Below are positions 16,368-25,054 of a stretch of 64,000 nucleotides of DNA, piece by piece (position 1 is the first letter of the stretch; each line of letters begins with the position of its first letter). Source of the DNA: an uncultured Lachnospiraceae bacterium (lineage in GTDB: Bacteria; Bacillota; Clostridia; Lachnospirales; Lachnospiraceae); contig CAJTTI010000001.1 of NCBI GenBank assembly GCA_910579225.1, positions 1 through 64,000 on the forward strand, in the 5' to 3' direction. A program made the position numbers and the translations under genes. Below the pieces are notes generated by a model. It did not search any database. It was not told the origin of the DNA and saw only the letters and a program-made list of their open reading frames with translations.

Positions 16368-17132
16368 ATGATGAAAAGAAGAAGATATCAGCTTCTGATG
16401 GTGCTGTTCCTGATACTTTATATGAGTATAAAATGTGCATGGCTCTTTTGGCCACCGCAGGAACGAGTGTGCGGGGGTTCAGAGGACAGCAGGAAAGTCT
16501 GTTATCTGCTGAATCTGGATGGGATGAAAGGGCTTGGCCATTGTGCGCTGCTGCTGACAGAACCGGATGGATCCGGAGTTGTATACAGTTATAATGGTAT
16601 GCAGTACAATCTGTTCTGGTGTCTGGCGGGTAAGGCAGGAGTTGGAAAAATGATGAGATATACACTGGAACCGCAGGACGTACAGGAACTGCTGCAAACC
16701 GGCAATCTGGAGACAGAAGACCATGAAGAATGCGGAAACTTTGACCGTATATTATACCGCTGTATCTCAGAGGAACAGCAGAATCAGATCAAAAGAGCGG
16801 CCGGGTATTATGTGGAAGCAGGTAATGAATATGAACGGTTGTACGCAGCATTGCAAAGCCCGGAAGAGGAACTGCGCCGGGAGGCAGAAGCGGAGATGGA
16901 ATATTTTCTGAAAACAGATCTTCCCAGGTATCAGATCTATACGCATAATTGTGATACGGTGGCGAGAGAACTGTTGGCACTGGTGGACGAAGAGGTGGAA
17001 CGTTATAACGGTTCCGGGACTTGTCTGACACCGGTGGGAAATTATAAGCATATGTGCAGGATTCTGGGCGAGCAGTGGGGATATGGAATACTGGGAAAGG
17101 ACAGTCTGGCAGAAAGGCTGCTGAGTTTCTGA
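16368..17132 (+). CDS. Membrane-anchored permuted NlpC/P60-like (papain-fold) protein
   Basis: About 254 residues with a basic start (KRRRYQLL) and one signal-anchor segment at about 7-25, so the rest is probably outside the membrane. The order of likely catalytic residues is permuted: His58 in LGHCALLL comes before Cys195 in YTHNCDTVARELL, as in YiiX/LRAT-type papain-fold enzymes rather than classic NlpC. A peptidoglycan or lipid amide substrate is possible. It follows the M56 gene by about 55 bases on the same strand and probably belongs to that operon. ATG at 16368 or 16371 is preferred (AGGTGGA upstream); GTG 16347 is the alternative. The assignment is from motif order only. Confidence 0.55.
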   Translation: MMKRRRYQLLMVLFLILYMSIKCAWLFWPPQERVCGGSEDSRKVCYLLNLDGMKGLGHCALLLTEPDGSGVVYSYNGMQYNLFWCLAGKAGVGKMMRYTLEPQDVQELLQTGNLETEDHEECGNFDRILYRCISEEQQNQIKRAAGYYVEAGNEYERLYAALQSPEEELRREAEAEMEYFLKTDLPRYQIYTHNCDTVARELLALVDEEVERYNGSGTCLTPVGNYKHMCRILGEQWGYGILGKDSLAERLLSF

Positions 17133-17148
17133 ACAGTTTGCAATTATG

Positions 17149-18426
17149 CTACAGCACTACGGTAAATGTACTTCCGCCTTCCGGGGTATCTGTCACCAGG
17201 ATCTGTCCATGATGGGCGTGGACAATCTCTGAGGCAATACAAAGTCCAAGTCCGAAATGGCCTTTTTCACTTCGGGACTGATCAGAACGATAGAAACGCT
17301 CAAAGATTCGTTCTTTTTCTTCGTCTGGTATTCCGATGCCGTTGTCAGACACGGTCAGTCGGGTATTTTTTCCGTCGTATGAGAGAGAAAGCTGAATGGT
17401 TCCGGCTCTCGGAGTATAGCTGATGGCATTGTGCAGGAGAATAGTCAGTACCTGCCGGATTCGTTTTGGATCGCAGGAGACCGGCGGAACAGCTTCTTCC
17501 GGAAGTCGGATCAGAAGTCGGATGGATTTTTCTCTGGCGGTGGCTTCAAATGTTTCAAAGAGGTCCAGAAGAAGCGTGTCCAGTTCGGCGGGCTCTTTGC
17601 AGATGGTCCAGCGGTAGTTGTCTGCTTTGGTGAGAAGAAGCATATCATCAATGAGTCCGGACATACGGAGTCCTTCTGCCTGGATGGAATCCAGAAAATG
17701 TATCCGCTCTTCCTCTGATGCCCGTGTTGAAGCTGAGGCACAGGACAGAATCACTGCCAGAGGAGTGCGCAGTTCGTGGGAAGCGGAGGCAATGAACTGA
17801 TTCTGACGTTTCTGATTTTCTTCCAGCGGCTTCAGGATCTGTTTGGTAAAATACCAGGAGAACAATGCCAGAGCAATAAATGCAAGCAGTGCCAGGGAGA
17901 AGAAAAGAATTCTCTGCGTTCGGATCTGCAGGAGCAGAGGTTCCATGGAGCACAGAATAATGACCTGAAAGGTACCGCCTGTCCGTTCAGATGTGACGAC
18001 GCAGGCATAATAATCGCTGCCCGGTTTTCCGGCAGAGGAAAAACGGTATTCCAGATGATAAGTATTTAGCCCCTGAAGTACAGATGAAATCTCAAAGTGA
18101 CGTTCATAATAATTCCATGCAGTCTGAAACAGTTCCTTTTGCTCCGGCGTATTTCTCTCATTGTACAGAAAAGGGACACCATTATCTATCACGTTAATCA
18201 GGTATTTTCCATTGTCTTCCACACTGGTCAGCCATTCATGAGTGATGATTGTTTGAAGCTCCAGGTTGCTGACCAGGGTATTCATATCGTTTTGAAAGGA
18301 AGTAAAGCTGTTGTTTTTCAGGCCCTGTTCCGAGATATACAGATAACCACAGGACATGACAAACAGAATGAAAGCAGTGATACCGGTGCACAGGGAGGCA
18401 AGACGAATATGGACTTTCTGAAACAT
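17149..18426 (-). CDS. Sensor histidine kinase
   Basis: 425 residues. It has one membrane segment at about 8-32, an extracellular sensor of about 135 residues, and a second segment at about 172-192. The cytoplasmic part has HisKA phosphoacceptor SASHELRTPLAVIL, N-box ILLHNAISYTPRAG, G1 DNGIGIPDEEKERIF and G2 GHFGLGLCIASEIV. All catalytic boxes are intact. AAGGAGGACC precedes the ATG. It lies 13 bases downstream of its response regulator gene and is divergent from the lipoprotein-transporter operon, whose promoters carry the same repeat module as the regulator's own promoter. Confidence 0.93.
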   Translation of the reverse strand: MFQKVHIRLASLCTGITAFILFVMSCGYLYISEQGLKNNSFTSFQNDMNTLVSNLELQTIITHEWLTSVEDNGKYLINVIDNGVPFLYNERNTPEQKELFQTAWNYYERHFEISSVLQGLNTYHLEYRFSSAGKPGSDYYACVVTSERTGGTFQVIILCSMEPLLLQIRTQRILFFSLALLAFIALALFSWYFTKQILKPLEENQKRQNQFIASASHELRTPLAVILSCASASTRASEEERIHFLDSIQAEGLRMSGLIDDMLLLTKADNYRWTICKEPAELDTLLLDLFETFEATAREKSIRLLIRLPEEAVPPVSCDPKRIRQVLTILLHNAISYTPRAGTIQLSLSYDGKNTRLTVSDNGIGIPDEEKERIFERFYRSDQSRSEKGHFGLGLCIASEIVHAHHGQILVTDTPEGGSTFTVVL

Positions 18427-18439
18427 ATAGGGTCCTCCT

Positions 18440-19114
18440 TCAGACCTGTTCGATCCGGTAACCGATTCCCCGAACGGTCTGTATCCGAACGGAACTTCCG
18501 ATGGTTTTTAAACGTCTTCTCAGAAAATGGATATAATTATCCAGATTTCCTTCTTCTACATCGCTTTCCGGCCCCCATACTTTTGTTAAGAGAATCATAC
18601 GGGACAGCGTCTGCCCGGGGTTGCGCAGGAATACCTCCAGAAGCGCGCCCTCCCGTCCGGACATACTGCAGGAACCGGCAGGTCCGGTCAAAGTATTCTC
18701 ATCTGCATGATAGATGATATTTCCAAGAGTAAGCTGTTCGCTCATCTGAAGCTTACGGGGACGGCGGGTCACACAGCGGATCCGGGCCATCAGTTCTTCA
18801 AAAGCGAACGGCTTAACCAGATAATCGTCTGCTCCCAGATCCAGGCCTGTCACTTTATCATCAAGGGTACCCAGGGCAGTGATCAGGATCACAGGAGTTT
18901 GGTTTCCTTTGGAACGCATCTGTTTCAGGACCGTCGTACCGTTGATATGCGGGAGCATCCGATCCAGCAGGATCAGATCATGAATATGTTCTTCGATATA
19001 ATAAAGCGCTTCTTCCCCATCCCGGCAGGTATCCATATGAAAACCTTCTTTTTCCAGCTGGAACACAAGAGAATGATTCAGCTTTTCATCATCTTCCACA
19101 AGTAAAATTCGCAT
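18440..19114 (-). CDS. OmpR/PhoB-type response regulator
   Basis: 224 residues from ATG 19114 (MRILLVEDDEKLNHSL). The receiver domain has the acidic pair EDD, phospho-acceptor Asp in LILLDRMLPHINGTT, and the conserved Lys in DDYLVKPFAFEELMAR. The C-terminal winged helix ends RIQTVRGIGYRIEQV, typical of the OmpR class. Such regulators bind direct repeats spaced one helical turn apart, and three such pairs lie upstream. I infer that it activates both its own operon and the divergent transporter operon. Confidence 0.93.
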   Translation of the reverse strand: MRILLVEDDEKLNHSLVFQLEKEGFHMDTCRDGEEALYYIEEHIHDLILLDRMLPHINGTTVLKQMRSKGNQTPVILITALGTLDDKVTGLDLGADDYLVKPFAFEELMARIRCVTRRPRKLQMSEQLTLGNIIYHADENTLTGPAGSCSMSGREGALLEVFLRNPGQTLSRMILLTKVWGPESDVEEGNLDNYIHFLRRRLKTIGSSVRIQTVRGIGYRIEQV

Positions 19115-19158
19115 AGTTCTTCCTCTCTCCCTTATGGTAACTATTCTTATTATATACG

Positions 19159-19191
19159 ATTTTAACATGGAAATCTTTAAGAAATCTCTAA
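19159..19191 (-). promoter_or_regulatory. Autoregulated promoter of the two-component operon (repeat module)
   Basis: On the minus strand TTAGAGA (19191-19185) and TTAAAGA (19180-19174) start 11 bp apart, followed by TG at 19167-19166 and TAAAAT at 19164-19159. All elements sit at the same offsets as in the two modules facing the other way, so one regulator probably serves all three. Confidence 0.7.
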
Positions 19192-19260
19192 AAATTCTGT
19201 AAGTTACTGCCTGATAATTCCGTATACAATTTTATAAACAGAAATACGGAAAATCTGTAT

Positions 19261-19293
19261 TTAGAGAAAGCTTAGAGATTTATCTGGTATGAT
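19261..19293 (+). promoter_or_regulatory. First regulator-binding promoter module of the lipoprotein-transporter operon
   Basis: TTAGAGA occurs at 19261 and 19272 (11 bp apart), followed by an extended -10 TGGTATGAT with the hexamer at 19288-19293. The repeats replace a consensus -35, which is usual for promoters activated by OmpR-type regulators. Confidence 0.72.
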
Positions 19294-19322
19294 AAGAAAA
19301 ACCGGGGAAGCTATAAAGAAAA

Positions 19323-19355
19323 TTAGAGAAAAATTAGAGAGTTCTCTGGTATGCT
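19323..19355 (+). promoter_or_regulatory. Second, duplicated regulator-binding promoter module
   Basis: TTAGAGA occurs at 19323 and 19334, with extended -10 TGGTATGCT (hexamer 19350-19355). It matches the first module at 28 of 33 positions and lies exactly 62 bp downstream. The first lipoprotein gene starts about 50 bases further on. Confidence 0.72.
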
Positions 19356-19407
19356 GGAAAGCAGAGAGTGTATTTAGTGAATGAGGAAAAGGAGAGGATG
19401 TTTAAAA

Positions 19408-21750
19408 ATGAGTAGAAGATTCAGACAACTGGTATCCTGTCTGCTGATAGGAGCGGTGATTTGCCTGCAGGGATGCGGGAAAAAAGAAAATATACCTGCT
19501 GATCAGGGGAACAGGGCAGGTACGGATGAAGTGCTGACACAGGAAGAAGGAAATGAAGACAAAGAGCAAGCCATGGGGCGATATCTGGAGGAGGAAATCA
19601 TGCTGCCGGAAGAGATGACAGGGAGCAATTATCCGACCATGTGTCTGCAAAAGCTGGATACGGGGGAACTTGCACTGATTGAGCAGAAAGCAGGAATGTA
19701 TCTTTCTGAAGATCAGGGAGAGAGCTGGAGCAGAAAAGAGGCTCCATGGCTCAAGGAACTCCAGATGGCCTATATCTCCCATATGGCAATAGCGCCCAAT
19801 GGTGCAGTGGCGATTATTTACAGCCCGCCGTCAGAGGAGACAGAGGAAACTTCCGATGAAGGATTCCATCCAAAATATCTCTATGTAGCCCCAGATGGGA
19901 ACCAGACGGTGCTGGAATCACCAGAGGAAAATGGTTCGATTCATCAGTTCTGGTTTGGGAAGGACAGCCGGCTCTATGGATATACCATGGACGGGCGGGT
20001 ATATGAGATGGATCCGGCGGGCGGAGCAGCCAGGCAGATATTCGCGGCAGAAGGATTGTCAAATTATGTGTGTTTTACAGACCAGTATATGATTGATATT
20101 ACTTCCAGGGGGCTTTTATTTTATGACATGGAAAATGAAATACTGTCAGACGGTGACCGGGTTCTCCAGGATTTTATTATGGAAAATGTTGGGGAAGATA
20201 TCGGGGGAAATGCAGGCTCCTATACAGTGGTTATGGCCCGGAGCGAGCAGGAGGATGCGGTTTATTTTGCGTGCAGCAGCGGACTGTACCGCCATGCCAT
20301 CGGCGGTACTGCGGTGGAACAGATTGTGGAGGGAAGTCTAAGTTCCATAGGGGATCCCATGATGTCTCTGGCCGGGATAGCAGTTCTGCCTGATAATGAA
20401 TTTGTGATACTTTATACGAATGGAAAGATGTATCGCTATGTCTACGACCCGAATATTCCAACCGTACCGGAGCAGCAGGTCAGTATCTACAGCCTGACAG
20501 AGAATTATGCTATACGGAGGGCGGTCAGTCTGTTCCAGAAGCAGCATCCGGAGAGCTATGTCCGATATGAGATCGGCATGAATACGGGAAGTGGTATGAC
20601 TTCAGAAGATGCAATTAAAAATCTGAATACGAGGATGATGTCAGGTTCCGGGCCGGACCTGCTGGTTCTGGACGGGCTTCCCAGACATTCATATGAAGAG
20701 AAGGGGGTGCTTATGGAGCTGAGTGAGGTTGTGAAGAGCCTGAGCGGGGAAAATGAACTGTTTCCGAACATAGTAGAGGCCTGCAGGGAAGACGGGAAGC
20801 TTTGGTATCTTCCGATCCGGTTCCGCCTTCCGCTTTTGGCAGGAGATCAGAAGGCAATGGAAAAGGCAGTGGATTTGACAACGCTTGCAGATGCAGTGGA
20901 AGAACTTAGAAGTTCCAATCCTCAGGGCGCTCTGACCGGGCTTTATACGGAAGACAAGGTGCTGCGGACGTTGGGAATCAATTGTTCGGGTGCATGGACA
21001 GACTCGAAAACCGGTTCGATTGATCAGGAAAAGCTGACAGATTTCCTGCGGCAGGCCAGGAGAATCTATCAGGCAGAGATTGCCGGGGTCGGGGAAGAAG
21101 AGTTGGCAGAGCGTAAAGTAAGCTACGAAAGAAGCAAAAACTGGAGCGGCGCTCTGGAGTATTTTGCAACTGCGTCTTCAGGAGGGCTGAATGTGGCTAT
21201 GAAAGAGCAGAAACTTGCATTGGGAGTTGCTCATATGATGGATGGTGACTTTAATATGATCAGTACACTGAAGAACCAGGAAGAAAATTTTGGTTATAGC
21301 GTCTGGCAGGGACAGATCCAAAATGGGTTTATTCCAAAAGGGATGATTGGTATCTGCCCGGGTTCTAAGGAAAGCGAACTTGCACTGACTTTTTTCCGTT
21401 TTCTGTATGGAAGAGAATTGCAGGATGTAGAAGTGCCGACTGGATTCCCTGTAAATATGGCATCTTTTGAGCAGTTGAAGGAAAATCCGAGAGAAGAGGA
21501 TATGGGAATCAGTATCGGGATTTCCGGCCCGGACGGAGAAAGCTTTCACCTGAATATTCAGTGGATTACGGAAGAGGACTTCGAGGAACTGAAACATATG
21601 GTGCAGTCAGCTTCCGCGGTATGTGCCGGAGATGCAGTGATTGAAGAGGTGGTATATGAAGTAGGACAAAAAGCGGTAAATGGAAGCGTCAGCCCGGAAG
21701 ACGCCGCGGCAGAGATTGTGAAAAAAGTTGCAATCTATCTGGCAGAGTAA
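19408..21750 (+). CDS. Lipoprotein: Asp-box/propeller-like N-terminus fused to ABC solute-binding domain (copy 1)
   Basis: About 780 residues with a lipoprotein signal peptide (CLLIGAVICLQGC; lipid-modified Cys about 23). The N-terminal third begins with MGRYLEEEIMLPEEM and has an Asp-box SEDQGESW at about 100-107, then repeated beta-rich segments with periodic LYGY/VYEMD-type strands, suggesting a beta-propeller. From about residue 355 (VSIYSLTENYAIRRAVSLFQ) it resembles a family 1 extracellular solute-binding protein (AIKNLNTRMMSGSGPDLLVL). It ends AEIVKKVAIYLAE, shared with the next gene product. ATG at 19408 follows GGAGAGG; ATG at 19381 is an alternative. It probably captures a substrate outside the membrane for the permeases downstream. 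The ligand is unknown. Confidence 0.8.
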   Translation: MSRRFRQLVSCLLIGAVICLQGCGKKENIPADQGNRAGTDEVLTQEEGNEDKEQAMGRYLEEEIMLPEEMTGSNYPTMCLQKLDTGELALIEQKAGMYLSEDQGESWSRKEAPWLKELQMAYISHMAIAPNGAVAIIYSPPSEETEETSDEGFHPKYLYVAPDGNQTVLESPEENGSIHQFWFGKDSRLYGYTMDGRVYEMDPAGGAARQIFAAEGLSNYVCFTDQYMIDITSRGLLFYDMENEILSDGDRVLQDFIMENVGEDIGGNAGSYTVVMARSEQEDAVYFACSSGLYRHAIGGTAVEQIVEGSLSSIGDPMMSLAGIAVLPDNEFVILYTNGKMYRYVYDPNIPTVPEQQVSIYSLTENYAIRRAVSLFQKQHPESYVRYEIGMNTGSGMTSEDAIKNLNTRMMSGSGPDLLVLDGLPRHSYEEKGVLMELSEVVKSLSGENELFPNIVEACREDGKLWYLPIRFRLPLLAGDQKAMEKAVDLTTLADAVEELRSSNPQGALTGLYTEDKVLRTLGINCSGAWTDSKTGSIDQEKLTDFLRQARRIYQAEIAGVGEEELAERKVSYERSKNWSGALEYFATASSGGLNVAMKEQKLALGVAHMMDGDFNMISTLKNQEENFGYSVWQGQIQNGFIPKGMIGICPGSKESELALTFFRFLYGRELQDVEVPTGFPVNMASFEQLKENPREEDMGISIGISGPDGESFHLNIQWITEEDFEELKHMVQSASAVCAGDAVIEEVVYEVGQKAVNGSVSPEDAAAEIVKKVAIYLAE

Positions 21751-21854
21751 ATGCGAGGTACTCCTCTGCCGAATCGCAAAGATCGGCAGAGGTATATGGT
21801 ATTTGATGAACGGAAGCCGTATGCGGTTACAGCGTAAAAGAAGGAGAGGGAACA

Positions 21855-24182
21855 ATGGGTAGGTTAAGAGTGAGAGCCGGTGTGTTTCTGTGCGTGTCAT
21901 TGTTGCTGGCGGGATGTGGAAACAGTCCGGAAACAGGAGAAGAGAACCGGGGAAACGGGCAAACGGCGTCAGTTCCCGGGGGAATGGGAAGATATATGGA
22001 GACTGTATATGAGATGCCGGAAGAGATCAACCGGAATGGGGGTGTCAGATGGCTGGACGACGGGAGCTGTACGGTGATCAGTTTTCTAAATGGCCTCTAT
22101 CGGTCCACAGACGGGGGGCAGACATGGCAGAAAGAAGAGACAGACTGGTTTTCCATGCTGGAAGGGGTGTATTGTCTGACGGCTGTGGTGGGACCGGATG
22201 GGACTGTGGCTGCGTCCTGCTCCGGAGAGATGTCAGAACAGGTCAGGGATGCCTGTAAGGAACCGGTGCCGGAGGACTGGGAAGGGAATTACTGCGTCTT
22301 CGTTATGCCGGAAGGAACCATAAAGATCGTGGATTTTGGGTTTTGTCAGGAAGATGGAACCTGTATTCAGTCTTTTGTATTTCATGATGACGGAAGGCTC
22401 TTTGCGGCGGATATGCAGGGAAAAATCTATGAAATAGATGTGGAAAAAGAGAGTTTCCGAGAGCTGTTTATGGCAGAACATGCAGTGGGGTACATGGATT
22501 TTACAGGAGAGACATTGATGGCAGTGGGCAGTGACCGGTTGTATCTCTATGATCTTAAGAAGGAGATGCTGCTTCCTCAGGATGATACGGTGGATGCGTG
22601 TATCCGTCGGGTGCTTGCAGATGGGACAGTCTCCTGGACAAGTGGAGGGTATCCGCTGGCAGTGACAGGAAGCGGAGAAGAAAATGTGATTTACCTTGCC
22701 TGCAGGGAAGGGATGTACCGGCATGTGCTGGGCGGGAGCGTGATGGAACAGGTGATTGACGGAGCGCTCAGCACACTGGGAGATTCGCCCACTTCGATCT
22801 ACCGGATGAAGGTACTGGCAGATCAGGAATTTCTGGTGGCGTTTGCACCTTCTGCAGGGCTGGTACGCTATACGTATAATGAAGAGATTGCGTCTATGCC
22901 GGACAGAGAGCTCCGGATCTATAGTCTGCAGGATAACCGGAGTATCCGTCAGGCTGTGACGGCTTATAAGAAGATGCATACAGACATGTATGTTCGTTAT
23001 GAGGTAGGGTTGAGCGGAGATGGAAGCCTGACAGCGGAAGATGCGCTGAAGCGTCTGAACACTCAGATGCTGGCAGGAGACGGACCGGATGTGCTGATTC
23101 TGGATGGTCTTCCAGCAGGAACTTATCAGGAGAAAGGGATGCTGCAGGATATTCGTCCGATATTAGACAATCTTGGGGAAGGGGATACCCTGTTTCCCAA
23201 TGTGGTGGAAAGCTGTACAGACGAAAACGGGGCGATTTATGCCATGCCCATATGTATCCGTGTGCCGCTTCTGGCAGGGGATCGGGAGACAATTGCAGGA
23301 ATGAATGATCTGGAAAGTATTGCAGCAGAGGCGGAACGGTTTCGGATGCAGCATCCGGAAGGTGCATTTCTGGGCGTCTATGACCCGGAAACACTGCTTC
23401 ATTTGTTTGGAATGGTATCTTCTTCTGCGTGGCTGGATCTGGAAGGGCAGGTGGATGAAGATGCAGTAACGGAATTTCTGCATCTGACAAAGCGCATCTA
23501 TGACGCAGAGCTTGCAGGAGCGCAGGCAGATCAGGTGGAAAGGCGGCAGAAGGAAGAGGCAGAACTTGCCTTCTATGGAGTGGATTCTGTGCAGAGTCGG
23601 ATGGAGATTTGTGATAATGTGCTGGATCTTCCGTCCGGCCAGGCATCTGTTGCCGGCGGTTATGTGGAAAATATCCAGCTTTGTCTGGAAAATGTGACGT
23701 CTGTACTGCGGACGGATGAGACGCTGGCTTACCGGCTCCTGAATGGTCAGAGTCAGAATCCGTTTCTTCCGGTTGCCATGGTGGGGATCAGTTCCGGGAG
23801 CGGAGAGCCGGAAGCAGCAGAGGAATTCGTACAGATGATGTTTAAAACGGATATGCAGGAGAAGATCTATGAGGGTTATCCGGTGAACCGGGCGGCATAT
23901 GATGTACAGTTTGAAGCATGGGAAGAAAATTCAGATAATGGCAGCATGATTCTTCAGACAAATGACGGAAGTGAGCAGGAACTTTTCTTATATTGGCCAG
24001 ATCAGGAGGAGAGGAAGCAGTTTACAGAGTATATGGAAAATCTGCAGACATCTGTAAAGGCAGACGAATATCTGTGTGAATTGGTGTACGAAACGGGGGT
24101 TCAGGTGCTGGAGGGCGAAAAGGATGCAGAGGAAGGCGCGGCGGAAATTGTTAAAAAGGCAGCAATCTATCTGGCAGAATAA
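21855..24182 (+). CDS. Lipoprotein: Asp-box/propeller-like N-terminus fused to ABC solute-binding domain (copy 2)
   Basis: 775 residues, a full-length paralogue of the preceding gene product. Its lipobox is LLLAGC (Cys 21), then GRYMETVYEMPEEI, an Asp-box STDGGQTW at 84-91, and beta-rich repeats. The solute-binding domain starts at about 353 (LRIYSLQDNRSIRQAVTAYK, with ALKRLNTQMLAGDGPDVLIL). AAGGAGAGGG precedes the ATG. The two proteins align along their whole length, so this is a tandem gene duplication with considerable divergence. They may bind different ligands or form a heteromer. Its 3' end overlaps the first permease gene by 59 bases. Confidence 0.8.
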   Translation: MGRLRVRAGVFLCVSLLLAGCGNSPETGEENRGNGQTASVPGGMGRYMETVYEMPEEINRNGGVRWLDDGSCTVISFLNGLYRSTDGGQTWQKEETDWFSMLEGVYCLTAVVGPDGTVAASCSGEMSEQVRDACKEPVPEDWEGNYCVFVMPEGTIKIVDFGFCQEDGTCIQSFVFHDDGRLFAADMQGKIYEIDVEKESFRELFMAEHAVGYMDFTGETLMAVGSDRLYLYDLKKEMLLPQDDTVDACIRRVLADGTVSWTSGGYPLAVTGSGEENVIYLACREGMYRHVLGGSVMEQVIDGALSTLGDSPTSIYRMKVLADQEFLVAFAPSAGLVRYTYNEEIASMPDRELRIYSLQDNRSIRQAVTAYKKMHTDMYVRYEVGLSGDGSLTAEDALKRLNTQMLAGDGPDVLILDGLPAGTYQEKGMLQDIRPILDNLGEGDTLFPNVVESCTDENGAIYAMPICIRVPLLAGDRETIAGMNDLESIAAEAERFRMQHPEGAFLGVYDPETLLHLFGMVSSSAWLDLEGQVDEDAVTEFLHLTKRIYDAELAGAQADQVERRQKEEAELAFYGVDSVQSRMEICDNVLDLPSGQASVAGGYVENIQLCLENVTSVLRTDETLAYRLLNGQSQNPFLPVAMVGISSGSGEPEAAEEFVQMMFKTDMQEKIYEGYPVNRAAYDVQFEAWEENSDNGSMILQTNDGSEQELFLYWPDQEERKQFTEYMENLQTSVKADEYLCELVYETGVQVLEGEKDAEEGAAEIVKKAAIYLAE

Positions 24183-25020
24183 GAATGCCTGGTTCTGGTT
24201 TCTGTTGCCTAGTTTTCTTGGGGTATCAGTTTTTGTACTGATTCCGTTTCTGGATGTGATAAGGCGTTCGTTCCTGACGGCTGTGACAGAGGAATGGGCG
24301 GGTCTGCACAATTATCAGATTATTTTTGCCAATCAGGCTTTTCAGCTGGCAGTGAAGAATACAGTGCGTTTTACTCTGGTCTGCCTGCCGCTTTTGATTG
24401 GAAGCGGACTTTTTCTGTCTGTACAGCTGAGCCGTCTGAAAGAGATGCAGCTGATCAAATCTCTGTTTCTTTTTCCACTTGCCATGCCTGCAGCTACAGT
24501 GGTTCTGATATGGAAAATGTTCTTTTCCAGGCAGGGATTCCTGAACGGATGGATGGTGGGAGCAGGGATACTGAGAGAAGGACAGCCCATGGACTATATG
24601 GGAACCGGTATAGCTTTCTGGGTTCTGGTATTTAGTTATATCTGGAAAAATCTGGGTTATACAATGGTACTGTGGCTGGCAGGAATCTTTTCCGTGTCTG
24701 CAGATCTGACTGAGGCATCCAGAGTTGACGGGGCCACGGAGCGCCAGTGCTTCTGGCACGTAATCTTTCCGAATCTGAAGGGTTCGTTGTACACCATTAC
24801 GATTCTGTCATTTCTGAACTCTTTCAAAGTGTTTCGGGAAGCCTATCTGGTAGCCGGGTCCTACCCTCATGAGAGCATGTACCTGCTGCAGCATCTGTTC
24901 AATAACTGGTTTGTGAATCTGGAACTGGATAAGATGGCGGCTGCGGCAGTCTGTGCAGGCACAGTGCTTTTCGCGGTGATTCTCATTCTGCAGAGGTTAT
25001 GGGATCATGAGGACATGTAA
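24124..25020 (+). CDS. Sugar-type ABC transporter permease (MalF/UgpA-like)
   Basis: About 298 residues from ATG 24124, which has GGAGGG eight bases upstream. Six hydrophobic segments follow a basic N-terminus, beginning AWFWFLLPSFLGVSVFVLIP. The coupling EAA loop reads EASRVDGATERQCFWHVIFP near residue 200. The gene begins inside the end of the upstream lipoprotein gene, so translation is coupled. The family imports oligosaccharides or related solutes with an MsmX/UgpC-type ATPase; none is encoded here, so a shared ATPase elsewhere would be needed. Confidence 0.9.
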   Translation: MQRKARRKLLKRQQSIWQNKNAWFWFLLPSFLGVSVFVLIPFLDVIRRSFLTAVTEEWAGLHNYQIIFANQAFQLAVKNTVRFTLVCLPLLIGSGLFLSVQLSRLKEMQLIKSLFLFPLAMPAATVVLIWKMFFSRQGFLNGWMVGAGILREGQPMDYMGTGIAFWVLVFSYIWKNLGYTMVLWLAGIFSVSADLTEASRVDGATERQCFWHVIFPNLKGSLYTITILSFLNSFKVFREAYLVAGSYPHESMYLLQHLFNNWFVNLELDKMAAAAVCAGTVLFAVILILQRLWDHEDM

Positions 25021-25054
25021 CAAGAAGAAGGAAATTATAAATATCGGAGAGACC

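Noticed and set aside
22233..23646. Two long minus-strand open frames within the second lipoprotein gene
   Set aside because: They lie opposite a well-supported gene, lack ribosome sites and give Pro/His-rich translations typical of antisense shadows.
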